The notes beneath the pieces are model-generated. The model saw nothing but the letters and a program-made list of their open reading frames with translations. It was not told the DNA's origin and did no database searches. A program made the translations under genes and the position numbers. Below are positions 34,542 through 42,300 of a DNA stretch of 64,000 nucleotides, piece by piece (position 1 is the first letter of the stretch; each line of letters begins with the position of its first letter). The stretch comes from Betaproteobacteria bacterium (GTDB lineage: Bacteria > Pseudomonadota > Gammaproteobacteria > Burkholderiales > Casimicrobiaceae), in assembly GCA_016192065.1 (NCBI GenBank), contig JACPUX010000040.1, forward strand, positions 1 to 64,000. The letters run 5' to 3'.

Positions 34542-35854
34542 AGCGAGGTGGGCCCGTCCCCTGGGCGCTGAGGCTTCTTCGGTCGGGGGTTTGGCGGTCC
34601 AGTCTTGATCGATTCGCCCGCGCCTGGCGCGGGCTAAATCCACCCCACCACTGCCAGTGTGGCAGGGTGGATCGAGCCGGGACCTCTACCCCCGGCGGGC
34701 TCGCCCACTTGTGGCACACGCACGGCGTTGTCGGGTGGATTCAGGCCCGCAGGGCCGAATCCACCAAGCACTGGCACAGCACCGCCCTGCTGCTCCAGTT
34801 CCTCGCCTTGGCGGAATGCAGCATCGCCAACGCCAACCCGCCAACACTCGAAGCGCTTCCGCGCCCCGCGATGGTCCAGCCGGCGCTGGCGGAACTGGGC
34901 CGGCATTTGTTCTTCGAACCACGCTTGTCTGGCGACGGGAGCCGCAGTTGCGCCAGCTGCCATGTGCCCGAACTGGGCTTTGCCGACGGCCTGGCGCTGT
35001 CGCGCGGCTACAACGGCACTGAGTATTTCCGCAACGCGCCGAGCCTGCTTTCCGTTCGCCTCAAGCGCCGCCTCACCTGGGATGGCCGGCTCGACGGAGG
35101 CGACCTCGCCACCGCCGTGCGCGACATGGTCACCGAGGCGCATTTCATGAACGCCGATGCGCGCCTCGTTCAGGAACGCGTGCGCCAGATCCCCGGCCTC
35201 ATGGCGCTGTGGCGAAAGGCCTTGGGTCATTCGAGCGAGCCTTATGGGCCGCAAATTTTTAATGCCATCGCCGAATACCTCAAGACGCTGGACGCACCCG
35301 ACACGGCACTCGACCGCTACTTGCGGGGCGAGCCGGTGCCGCTGCCGCCCATGGTGCAGGAAGGGCTTGCCCTCTTCCAGGGCAAGGCGGCCTGCCACCG
35401 CTGTCACTCCGGTCCGCTGGGGAGCGACGGCAAGGCGCATCGCCTGGGCCTGCCCGAACACCCGGCCGTCCTCGCCGAACCCCTGCGCAGCATCAGCCTC
35501 TTGCGCCACCACGCCACTATGGGCGTGCCCAATTACATGCACGAGCGCAAGGATCTGGGCGCTTACGTACTCAGCAAGACCGAGCTCGATCGTGGACGCT
35601 TCTACACACCCTCGCTGCGAATGCTGGTCCACACCGGGCCCTACATGCACAACGGCCTCCTTGCCACGCTCGAAGAGGTGGTGGCCTTTTACGATGCCGG
35701 CGGCGGGCCCGGCGGGGATCTCACGCCTTTGCACCTCAGCGCACGAGAACGCGCCGCGCTGGTTGCTCTACTCAAGGCCTGGTCGGCGCCGCTGCCGGTC
35801 GTGACGGTGCCGCCGGCCCATGATTATGCCGTGCTGCCGGCGAGTCAGCGATGA
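34538..35854 (+). CDS. Diheme cytochrome c peroxidase/MauG-like protein (IdrP1-like)
   Basis: This 438-aa protein (from the overlapping ATG 34538) contains a diheme peroxidase: first heme CASCH in SCASCHVPELGFADGLALSR, second CHRCH in GKAACHRCHSGPLG, and the family ending FYTPSLRMLVHTGPYMHNGL with a conserved Met. The leader-like stretch TALLLQFLALAECSIANA lies near residues 83-100, behind about 80 residues that read through a GGTGGATTC repeat and its hairpins. The repeat seems to have been inserted between the coupled start codon and the signal peptide without breaking the frame. Its neighbours (a second peroxidase, Rieske, molybdoenzyme) match the IdrP1P2 pair of iodate reducers. A role in TTQ maturation, like MauG, is an alternative. 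Confidence 0.78.
   Translation: MKRGGPVPWALRLLRSGVWRSSLDRFARAWRGLNPPHHCQCGRVDRAGTSTPGGLAHLWHTHGVVGWIQARRAESTKHWHSTALLLQFLALAECSIANANPPTLEALPRPAMVQPALAELGRHLFFEPRLSGDGSRSCASCHVPELGFADGLALSRGYNGTEYFRNAPSLLSVRLKRRLTWDGRLDGGDLATAVRDMVTEAHFMNADARLVQERVRQIPGLMALWRKALGHSSEPYGPQIFNAIAEYLKTLDAPDTALDRYLRGEPVPLPPMVQEGLALFQGKAACHRCHSGPLGSDGKAHRLGLPEHPAVLAEPLRSISLLRHHATMGVPNYMHERKDLGAYVLSKTELDRGRFYTPSLRMLVHTGPYMHNGLLATLEEVVAFYDAGGGPGGDLTPLHLSARERAALVALLKAWSAPLPVVTVPPAHDYAVLPASQR
34638..34765. repeat. GGTGGATTC repeat element with two hairpins (copy 2)
   Basis: The first hairpin, ATCCACC...CTGCCA-GTG-TGGCAG-GGTGGAT, spans 34638-34671. The second (34734-34765) is a 9+5 bp near-perfect palindrome: GGTGGATTC-A-GGCCC-GCA-GGGCC-GAATCCACC. 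The element lies inside the 5' end of the peroxidase frame and is related to the copy at 31563-31683. Confidence 0.7.
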
Positions 35855-36951
35855 GGTGCATCGCCCTGGTCCTTTCGTTTTGCGTGCAACTCGTCTGGGC
35901 GCAGGGCCCAGGCCTCTTGCCGCCGGTGCCGATACCCGCCGACAACCCCATGAGTGCCGCCAAAGTGGAACTCGGACGGCTGCTGTTCTTCGACCCGCGG
36001 CTCTCGGGGGACGGCTCCACCGCCTGCGCCTCCTGCCATCTGCCGAACCTGGGCTGGGGAGAACGCAGTGCGGTGTCGCGCGGTTATCCAGGCACCAGCC
36101 ATTGGCGCAATTCGCAGACGCTCTGGAACACCGCGTTTTATGCCCGGCTCTTCTGGGATGGCGCGGCCGGCAGCCTCGAAGCCCAGGCGCAGTCGGCGGC
36201 GGAAGGCGCGGTGGCGGGCAACGGTGACCTGGCGATGATGGAAATGCGCCTGCGCCATGTGCCCGAGTACGTGCGCCGCTTTCGTGAAGTTTTCGGCAGT
36301 GAGTGGCCGCGCATCCAGCATGCCTGGATGGCCATCGCCGCCTTCGAGCGCAGCTTGGTGAGCGACCCCCGTCGCGTTCCTTTCGATCGCTGGCAAGCCG
36401 GCGACAAGACGGCGCTGGGGGCACTGGCTTTGGCGGGCTATGAGCTTTTTGGCGGCAAGGCGCGCTGCATCGCTTGCCACACCGGGGCGCTCTTTTCCGA
36501 CCAGGCGTTTCACGCCCTGGGTGTGCCCCGATTGCCGCAGGCCGACAGCCAGGTGCTGCATCAGATCACCGCGCGTTGGCAGAATCTGCAACGCGGCGTC
36601 TCGCGCGAGCGATACCGCGCCAGCGACGAAGACCTCGGGCTCGAGTACGTCACCCGCGATGCCCGCGATCGCGGCAAATTCCGCACCCCTAGCTTGCGCG
36701 AACTGAAGCACAGCGCCCCATACATGCACAACGGCGTTTTCGCGAACCTCGCCGAAGTGGTCGATTTCTTCGACCGCGGCGGCGGGAACGGGCCGAACAA
36801 ATCGCCGCTGTTGACGCCCTTGGGTTTGAGCGCCGAAGAAAAGCGCGCCCTCGTCGCCTTTCTCGAAAGCCTGAGCATGGATGACCCGCCACACCTAGCC
36901 CCGCCCGCCCTGCCGCCGACCCAAGCCCTGGAGCCTCCCCATGGCCGATGA
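35851..36951 (+). CDS. Diheme cytochrome c peroxidase (IdrP2-like)
   Basis: This 366-aa periplasmic protein has a signal peptide (CIALVLSFCVQLVWA) and two heme motifs, Cys59-ASCH and Cys206-IACH (CIACHTGALFSDQAFHALGV), the CcpA/MauG fold. FRTPSLRELKHSAPYMHNGV has the Met expected to ligate a heme in CcpA-type enzymes, rather than the Tyr of MauG. It should reduce H2O2 or a related oxidant using cytochrome electrons. It overlaps the first peroxidase (ATGA) and the Rieske gene (11 bp), so the four redox genes are coupled. In iodate reducers such peroxidases are thought to remove reactive intermediates. Confidence 0.85.
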   Translation: MRCIALVLSFCVQLVWAQGPGLLPPVPIPADNPMSAAKVELGRLLFFDPRLSGDGSTACASCHLPNLGWGERSAVSRGYPGTSHWRNSQTLWNTAFYARLFWDGAAGSLEAQAQSAAEGAVAGNGDLAMMEMRLRHVPEYVRRFREVFGSEWPRIQHAWMAIAAFERSLVSDPRRVPFDRWQAGDKTALGALALAGYELFGGKARCIACHTGALFSDQAFHALGVPRLPQADSQVLHQITARWQNLQRGVSRERYRASDEDLGLEYVTRDARDRGKFRTPSLRELKHSAPYMHNGVFANLAEVVDFFDRGGGNGPNKSPLLTPLGLSAEEKRALVAFLESLSMDDPPHLAPPALPPTQALEPPHGR

Positions 36952-37447
36952 ACCCGCCTGCCTCGCCAGGCGCGAATTTTTGCTGACCGGCGGCAAGCTG
37001 GTGTTGCTGGCGAGTGTCGCCGGGTTGCCCACGCCGCTTTTGGCGCAACGCGCCGAGTTCGGCGCGCAGCGGCTCTCGCGTCTCGATGAACTGACTTTGG
37101 GCAAGGGCTTGTGGTTCGATTATCCGCGCCCCGGCTTGGCCAACGTATTGGTGAAACTCGGCGTGCCGGCCGGCGGCGGCATCGGTCCGGAGCGCGACAT
37201 CGTCGCCTTCAGCGCACGCTGCACGCACCTGGGCGGCGACTTGGGCGGCAGCCTGCAAGCCGCGCAGCAAGTGTTGGGCCCCTGCCCGAGGCACCTCACC
37301 ACTTTCGACCTCACCCGCCATGGCGTGGTGATCACCGGCCACGCCACCCAAAGCCTGCCGCAAGTGGTGCTGGATTTGCGGGGCTCGGAACTATTTGCCG
37401 TGGGCATGATGGGCCTGGTGTTTGGCGCCGGAGCCACGTATGGCTGA
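36941..37447 (+). CDS. Tat-exported Rieske iron-sulfur subunit (IdrB/AioB-like)
   Basis: This 168-aa protein is the small subunit for the molybdoenzyme encoded next. It begins with a twin-arginine signal (Arg10-Arg11 in LARREFLLTGGKLVLLASVA) and carries a Rieske [2Fe-2S] site, Cys94-Thr-His96 (CTHLGG) and Cys115-Pro-Arg-His118. The signal should export the folded pair together, since the large subunit has none. Similar subunits are AioB of arsenite oxidase and IdrB of iodate reductase. It overlaps the peroxidase gene by 11 bp and the large-subunit start by 8 bp. The second motif lacks the Cys-x2-His-x-Gly disulfide-linked form of bc1 Rieske proteins (CPRHLTTF), as in other arsenite-oxidase-type members. 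Confidence 0.87.
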   Translation: MADEPACLARREFLLTGGKLVLLASVAGLPTPLLAQRAEFGAQRLSRLDELTLGKGLWFDYPRPGLANVLVKLGVPAGGGIGPERDIVAFSARCTHLGGDLGGSLQAAQQVLGPCPRHLTTFDLTRHGVVITGHATQSLPQVVLDLRGSELFAVGMMGLVFGAGATYG

Positions 37448-40049
37448 ACTCGCGCCTCCCCGGCCGCCGAAGGGCGCCGATCAGTTCACCACGGCTTGCG
37501 ACTATTGCGTGGTGGGTTGCGCTTATCGCGTCTGGCGCTGGCCGGTGAAGGCGGGCGGCGCCCCGGACGACACCGTGCCTTGGGCCAATCCGGCACAACA
37601 CAACCTCATCTCCTGGCGGGGCGAAGCTCATCACGTGCTGGTGCTGCCCGACCCCGAGGCGCACGCCGTCAACCCGGGGGGCAACCACTCGATGCGCGGC
37701 GGCACCCTGGCGCAAAAATGCCACAACCCCACCAATCGCACCCGCGAGCGGCTTGGCACGCCGCTCTTGCGCGTCGCTGGCCAACTGGTGCCGGTGAGCT
37801 GGGATGCGGCCATCGAGATCATGGCGCGGGTGTCGCAACACGTCTTGAAGCACCACGGCGAACATGCCTGGGGCATCAAGGCCTATTCCTACCAATACTT
37901 CGAAAACACCTACGCCATCACCAAGCTCGCCTTCGATGCCGTGGGCACCCCGGCCTTCGCGCCCCACGACAAATGCGCCAACACCAATGATGCCGCCGGG
38001 CTCGACGACGCCGGCCTGGAAGCTTTTGCGCCGTCCTATGAAGATTGGGGCGCCTGCGAAGTATTGTTCTGCTCCGGCACCGACCCCTTCGAGACCAAGA
38101 GCACGCTGTTCACGCAATGGATCATGCACGGCGCCAGGCCGGACAAGACCCTGATCTTCGCCACGCCGCACCGGACCATGGGTGTGGCCTGGGGCGAGCG
38201 GGCTGGCGGGCTGTGGCTGCCGGTGCTGCCCGGCACCGACACCCTGCTGCACAACGCCATCGCCCGCATCATCGTGGAGCGCGGCTGGCAGGACCAGGCT
38301 TTCATCGACCGCTGGATCGCCCAGCGCTGGGAAGTCGACCAGGGCCTGGGCCGCGGCACGCGCAACACACCTTGGCAGTGGCGCACCACCTGGGGTACGT
38401 TTCAAAGCGATTGGGCCGACTATCGCGCCTTTGTGCTCGGGCGCGATGAACATCGCCTGGCGGATGCCGCGCGCCTCACCGGCGTGCCGGCCGAGAAGAT
38501 GCTGCGCGCCGCCCAACTCCTGGCCGCTCCGCGCGCCGATGGCTCGCGGCCCAAGGCCTCGTTCATGCTGGAGAAAGGCAACTACTGGTCGAATAATTAT
38601 CTCAACAGCGCCTCTTTCGCCGCCCTAGGCCTCATCTGCGGCGCCGGCAACCGGGCCGGGCAAGTGATCGGCCGTGGCGGCGGACACCAGCGCGGCATGG
38701 TGAGCGCACCGGGTCACCCGGGGTGGCTGTCGCCCGAGAAATACTCCGGGCGGCGCAAGAAACCTTTGAACCTCGACCGCTGGCTGATCGACGGCAAGCT
38801 GCGTTTCGCCTGGGTCTTCGGCACCACCTGGATCGGCGCCATGGCCGCTTCCAAGGAATTGGAACGCGCCATCGCGCGACACACCGTGGACCAGCGCGAG
38901 CAAGTCGGCGACACCGACCCCGCCGCCGCGGCTGCGGCCCTGATCGCGCGCATCGAGGCCGGCGGCCTGATGTTGGTCGATTCCGACATCTACCCCGTGG
39001 CCCCGCTCAACACGCGTTATGCCGATTTGGTGCTGCCCGCGGCGACCTGGGGCGAAGCCGACTTCACGCGTTGCAACGGCGAGCGTCGCTTGCGCTTATA
39101 CCAGGCTTTCGCCGATGCGCCGGGTGAGGCCAAACCCGATTGGTGGGCAGTGCAGGCCTTCGCCCGGCGCATGGGCTGGGGCGAGCGCTTTGCCTGGACT
39201 TCGGCGAGCGCGGTCTTCGAAGAGGCGGCCCGCCACTCGCGCGGCGGTGCCTACGATTACCACGAGTTGGTGCAGGAAGCGCGGCGGCAGGGCACAACCG
39301 GCCACGCGCTGCTGGCGCGTATGGGCAGCGACGGCATCCAGACCCCGGTGCGACGCGCGCACGGCCGACTCTTCGGCACACCGCGTCTGCATGACCCCGA
39401 TAACGCCCTGGCTGACGCCAACGCCTGGCGCAATAAACTCATCCAGGCTTTCAATACCCACAGCGGCAAGGCGGTGCTGCTCAAGTCCCCCTGGAACTTC
39501 CCCGGCTGGAGCGAATTTTACGAAGCCGCGAAACCACGCCCGGAAAAAAACGAACTCTGGATCACCAACGGCCGCGTCAACGAAAACTGGCAAAGCGGCT
39601 TCGACGACTTGCGCAAGCCCTACACCGCGGCGCGGGGCCTGCCACAAATGCTGTTCATGAATCCCGAGGATGCCGCCGCGCGGGGTATCGCCAGCGGTGA
39701 TCGGGTGCGCGTGGTCAACGACACCGTTTACGTATTGACCGGCATGCCAGTCGGCGTGGAAAGCACCGACCAGCACTTCAAGGCCTTGCTCGCCGCCGGG
39801 CACATCAAGGTGACCCAAGGCGATTTCGAAGCCGTCGCCATCCTCGACCCGGGCATGCGCCAAGGGGTCGCCAAAGCCGGCTTCAACCATCCCGCGGGCC
39901 CCGCCAATGCCGTCTGCCACGCCGTGCCTGACCCCTTGACCAACAACTACCGCTACAAACTCGGGCGCGGACGGGTGGAGCGGCTGGGGGTTTCGGAGTT
40001 TGTCGAGGACCTGCAGGGGGTGAGTCTCAAGGCGCGGGGTTTGATCTGA
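37440..40049 (+). CDS. Arsenite-oxidase-family molybdopterin oxidoreductase, iodate reductase IdrA-like
   Basis: This 869-aa periplasmic molybdoenzyme of the DMSO reductase superfamily aligns with arsenite oxidase AioA along its length. Cys20-x2-Cys23-x3-Cys27 and Ser84 (NHSMRGG) match the three-cysteine [3Fe-4S] site of AioA, where Ser replaces the fourth Cys. Of the four arsenite-binding residues (His, Glu, Arg, His), His176, Arg412 and His416 (GRGGGHQ) are kept, but the Glu is Asp184. Length matches IdrA (about 97 kDa) better than AioA (about 825 aa). It is the last gene of the + strand run, follows a Rieske gene and two diheme peroxidases as in idr clusters, and has no twin-arginine signal of its own. 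Iodate reduction is the leading guess, not proven. Confidence 0.8.
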   Translation: MAELAPPRPPKGADQFTTACDYCVVGCAYRVWRWPVKAGGAPDDTVPWANPAQHNLISWRGEAHHVLVLPDPEAHAVNPGGNHSMRGGTLAQKCHNPTNRTRERLGTPLLRVAGQLVPVSWDAAIEIMARVSQHVLKHHGEHAWGIKAYSYQYFENTYAITKLAFDAVGTPAFAPHDKCANTNDAAGLDDAGLEAFAPSYEDWGACEVLFCSGTDPFETKSTLFTQWIMHGARPDKTLIFATPHRTMGVAWGERAGGLWLPVLPGTDTLLHNAIARIIVERGWQDQAFIDRWIAQRWEVDQGLGRGTRNTPWQWRTTWGTFQSDWADYRAFVLGRDEHRLADAARLTGVPAEKMLRAAQLLAAPRADGSRPKASFMLEKGNYWSNNYLNSASFAALGLICGAGNRAGQVIGRGGGHQRGMVSAPGHPGWLSPEKYSGRRKKPLNLDRWLIDGKLRFAWVFGTTWIGAMAASKELERAIARHTVDQREQVGDTDPAAAAAALIARIEAGGLMLVDSDIYPVAPLNTRYADLVLPAATWGEADFTRCNGERRLRLYQAFADAPGEAKPDWWAVQAFARRMGWGERFAWTSASAVFEEAARHSRGGAYDYHELVQEARRQGTTGHALLARMGSDGIQTPVRRAHGRLFGTPRLHDPDNALADANAWRNKLIQAFNTHSGKAVLLKSPWNFPGWSEFYEAAKPRPEKNELWITNGRVNENWQSGFDDLRKPYTAARGLPQMLFMNPEDAAARGIASGDRVRVVNDTVYVLTGMPVGVESTDQHFKALLAAGHIKVTQGDFEAVAILDPGMRQGVAKAGFNHPAGPANAVCHAVPDPLTNNYRYKLGRGRVERLGVSEFVEDLQGVSLKARGLI

Positions 40050-40236
40050 GGCAAAGCCCCAGTCGATGCATCACGTCGACCTCGCGCGGTCGATCGCGCC
40101 CGACCTGCGCGTTTTCGCCGCACAGAGCAGGAAAGCTCCCGCAGTGATCGGTGTCGCCCATTCGTTTTGCAGATTCATGTGTTCTTGGAGAGAGCGCCTC
40201 GATTGGGAGGTTCCGCCGCGCCGGCCCGAAGTGAAT

Positions 40237-41544
40237 TCACTTGGACCGCAGCGTCACGGCGGGACCCAGCCAGCGCGCCGCATCGCGCGCGAGCCATTCG
40301 CCGGCGATGGGGTCGCTCCTCAGATTGGCGTCGAGAAAGGCCAACGATACCCGTTCGACCATGAGTGCGTGCCGCTTGAATGCGCCACCCATGCGCCCTT
40401 CGCCCTGGCCGGCACTCCTGCCCGGTCCGCCTTGCGGCGGCCCACCCGCTCCACCTCCCTTGCCGCCCATGCCACCCCGGCCGCCCATACCGCCGGGACC
40501 ACCGGAACCACGCGGGCCACCCGAACCGCCCGGGCCGTCTGAACCGCCGGGGCCGCCCGAACGGCCACGTCCCGCTTCGCCCTCGGCGCCGCGCCGGCTG
40601 GAGCGTTCCGCCGGGTCTCCCGAATCGGCTTCGGCGGTCGGCGCAGAACCAGAAAGCATGGCGTGGGTTCCCGCTCCGACCACCAGCAACCACTTGCCGC
40701 CGGCGGGCATGTACTCGAAGGGCGCTCGGCGCGTCAGCGGTGAGTCAACCAAACCGTAGGGATCGTGATCTTCGGTGCCCGTCACCGCCAACACGGGGAT
40801 GCGGATGTCGCTGAAGCGATCGAGGAGCCCGCCGGAGATCCGCACATACGGGCTGAGTGTGATCACCGCGCGCAATCCCGGTACCGAAGCTGCGCGGGCC
40901 AGGTTGGGGTGCTTTTCGCCGGCCAGAGCCAGGGCGGTTTGCGCTCCCAAATCAAACCCCGCCACCGCGACGCGGGAGAGATCGATCTGCGCGAACAGCC
41001 CGTCGGTGCCGCGACGGGCGAATTCATGGAGCACGAATTCGACTTGCGCGAGCCGTTCCGCCAGTGCTTGGGGCGCGAACTGCTCCAGCGCCTGCGGGGC
41101 GAAATCGCCCCGGCGCGAGGCAGCGCTGGCCCACAGCGACGAGGCACGCACTGATTGCAGTGCCGCGACCGCATAACCGGCCGCGGCCCAGGCTTTGCGC
41201 CAACGTTCGCCGGCCGCAGCGGTTTCGCCCATGCCCGGCAAATAGAGCACCAGCGGTACCGGCGGCCCTTGCCGCGGCGCCAGCAATTCCACGGCGATTT
41301 CGTCATCGCGGAAAAGCAGACGCTCGCGCCAGGTTTCGGCGATACTGGTCGCCGCGCTGTCGTAGCCGCGCGCAGCAAATTGCCGCAGCTCCGCATCGGC
41401 GCGCTCAGCACCCGGCTCCTCACCGCCCCAACGCCGCGGTCCGCCACAGCCGGCCAGCGCCGCACCGCCCGCGAGGGCGGCGAGCAGCACTCGCCGTTTG
41501 CTGGAAAACCGCGTCAGGTTTGGCGCTTTCGCCGACGCCAGCAT
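40237..41544 (-). CDS. Lipoprotein alpha/beta-hydrolase with Asp in the nucleophile elbow and a Gly-rich insert
   Basis: This 435-aa protein has a lipoprotein signal (VLLAALAGGAALAGC, Cys33 lipid-modified) and a dienelactone-hydrolase-like alpha/beta-hydrolase fold: VPLVLYLPGMGETA, the nucleophile elbow Gly196-Phe-Asp198-Leu-Gly200, VLAVTGTEDHDPYG and His294 in GAGTHAML. The elbow has Asp, not Ser, so it may be a different hydrolase or inactive. Residues about 327-387 are almost only Gly, Pro, Ser, Met, Arg and Ala, sitting between the catalytic His and the last helix. The ATG at 41544 overlaps the stop of the Spy-like gene (TGATG), and the two probably form a Cpx-regulated envelope operon. 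Confidence 0.78.
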   Translation of the reverse strand: MLASAKAPNLTRFSSKRRVLLAALAGGAALAGCGGPRRWGGEEPGAERADAELRQFAARGYDSAATSIAETWRERLLFRDDEIAVELLAPRQGPPVPLVLYLPGMGETAAAGERWRKAWAAAGYAVAALQSVRASSLWASAASRRGDFAPQALEQFAPQALAERLAQVEFVLHEFARRGTDGLFAQIDLSRVAVAGFDLGAQTALALAGEKHPNLARAASVPGLRAVITLSPYVRISGGLLDRFSDIRIPVLAVTGTEDHDPYGLVDSPLTRRAPFEYMPAGGKWLLVVGAGTHAMLSGSAPTAEADSGDPAERSSRRGAEGEAGRGRSGGPGGSDGPGGSGGPRGSGGPGGMGGRGGMGGKGGGAGGPPQGGPGRSAGQGEGRMGGAFKRHALMVERVSLAFLDANLRSDPIAGEWLARDAARWLGPAVTLRSK

Positions 41545-42119
41545 CAATGCCAGCGCCGACCAGGCCCGCCTTGCGGTCCCTTCTCTTGATGGAGTGCTTC
41601 GGCCTTCTTGCGCTGTTCGGGGGTGAGCACCGCATGCACTTGCGCATGCGCCTGGGCTCGCAGGAGCGCCATTTCGCTCGTCGCCTTGCCCAGCGCGTCG
41701 GCCGCGGCGCGTGCCTTGCCGGCGTCGAAGGTGTCTCCATGTACGAGCGCCTTGAGCGCCTCGCGTGCCTGGCGCATGGCCTTGTGCTTGTCGCGCATCG
41801 CCGGCGCCTGGCCGTGCATGATGCTGAAGATCTTGTCGCGTTGCGCTTCGCTCAAGCCGAGGCCGCGCAAGTGCATCATCGGACCCATCCCGTGACCCTG
41901 GCCGCCGTGGCGCATGCCCGGGCCCTGACCCTGCATCATGCCCGAGCCGTGCATCATTCCGGGACCATCCATCATGCCCCGGCCTTGCATCATGCCCCCG
42001 TCGTGAGCGAAGCTCGGGCCGTGGCCTTCGCCGTCCATCGGACCGTAGGCCGAACCGACCAGCGGAAAAGCCAGGGCCAGCGCCCCGGCGAGCAGCAATC
42101 CGGCTCTTTTCGATTTCAT
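41544..42119 (-). CDS. Spy/CpxP-family periplasmic protein, Met/His-rich
   Basis: This 191-aa exported protein has a signal peptide (LLLAGALALAFPLVGSAYG) and a helical Spy/CpxP domain with two LTxxQ-like motifs, LGLSEAQRDKI and AVLTPEQRKKAEAL. Between leader and domain is a 45-residue stretch of repeated GMM, HG and GPGMMHG units (about 13 Met and 7 His), a likely copper-binding segment. CpxP inhibits the CpxA sensor, and Spy is a chaperone. It is divergent from the CpxRA-like pair, and two CpxR-type boxes lie between them, so regulation by that system is very likely. Confidence 0.83.
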   Translation of the reverse strand: MKSKRAGLLLAGALALAFPLVGSAYGPMDGEGHGPSFAHDGGMMQGRGMMDGPGMMHGSGMMQGQGPGMRHGGQGHGMGPMMHLRGLGLSEAQRDKIFSIMHGQAPAMRDKHKAMRQAREALKALVHGDTFDAGKARAAADALGKATSEMALLRAQAHAQVHAVLTPEQRKKAEALHQEKGPQGGPGRRWH

Positions 42120-42199
42120 CTTGCATCTCCTTCAAGAACTTCGCGGGCCCGCCGAGATGGCAGGGCCAGCGCGATGATGGCATTGTGCCTCCCACCCAT

Positions 42200-42235
42200 G
42201 TAAAGCGACGTTAAGCAAGCGTAAAAGCCCGTAAA
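42200..42235. promoter_or_regulatory. Two CpxR-type boxes in the divergent promoter
   Basis: GTAAA-N5-GTAAA, the consensus CpxR box, occurs exactly at 42221-42235. A near match, GTAAA-N5-GTTAA, is at 42200-42214. They sit in phase (21 bp apart), 66 bp before the response-regulator ATG and 81 bp before the Spy-like gene, so one binding event could serve both promoters. Confidence 0.8.
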
Positions 42236-42300
42236 TGCCTGCTGCGGTCCGAACGCTTGGCCTAAGATAGGCGCCGGGGCACGGAACGGAAAGAAAGGCG

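Noticed and set aside
37440-40049. Plain arsenite oxidase AioA
   Set aside because: The fold and iron-sulfur ligands match, but Glu of the arsenite site is Asp, the protein is longer, and two diheme peroxidases precede it, which is not the aio arrangement.
40237-42195. One 652-aa protein on the minus strand
   Set aside because: The first 217 codons are the wrong frame of the Spy-like gene; the hydrolase starts at ATG 41544, overlapping the Spy stop.
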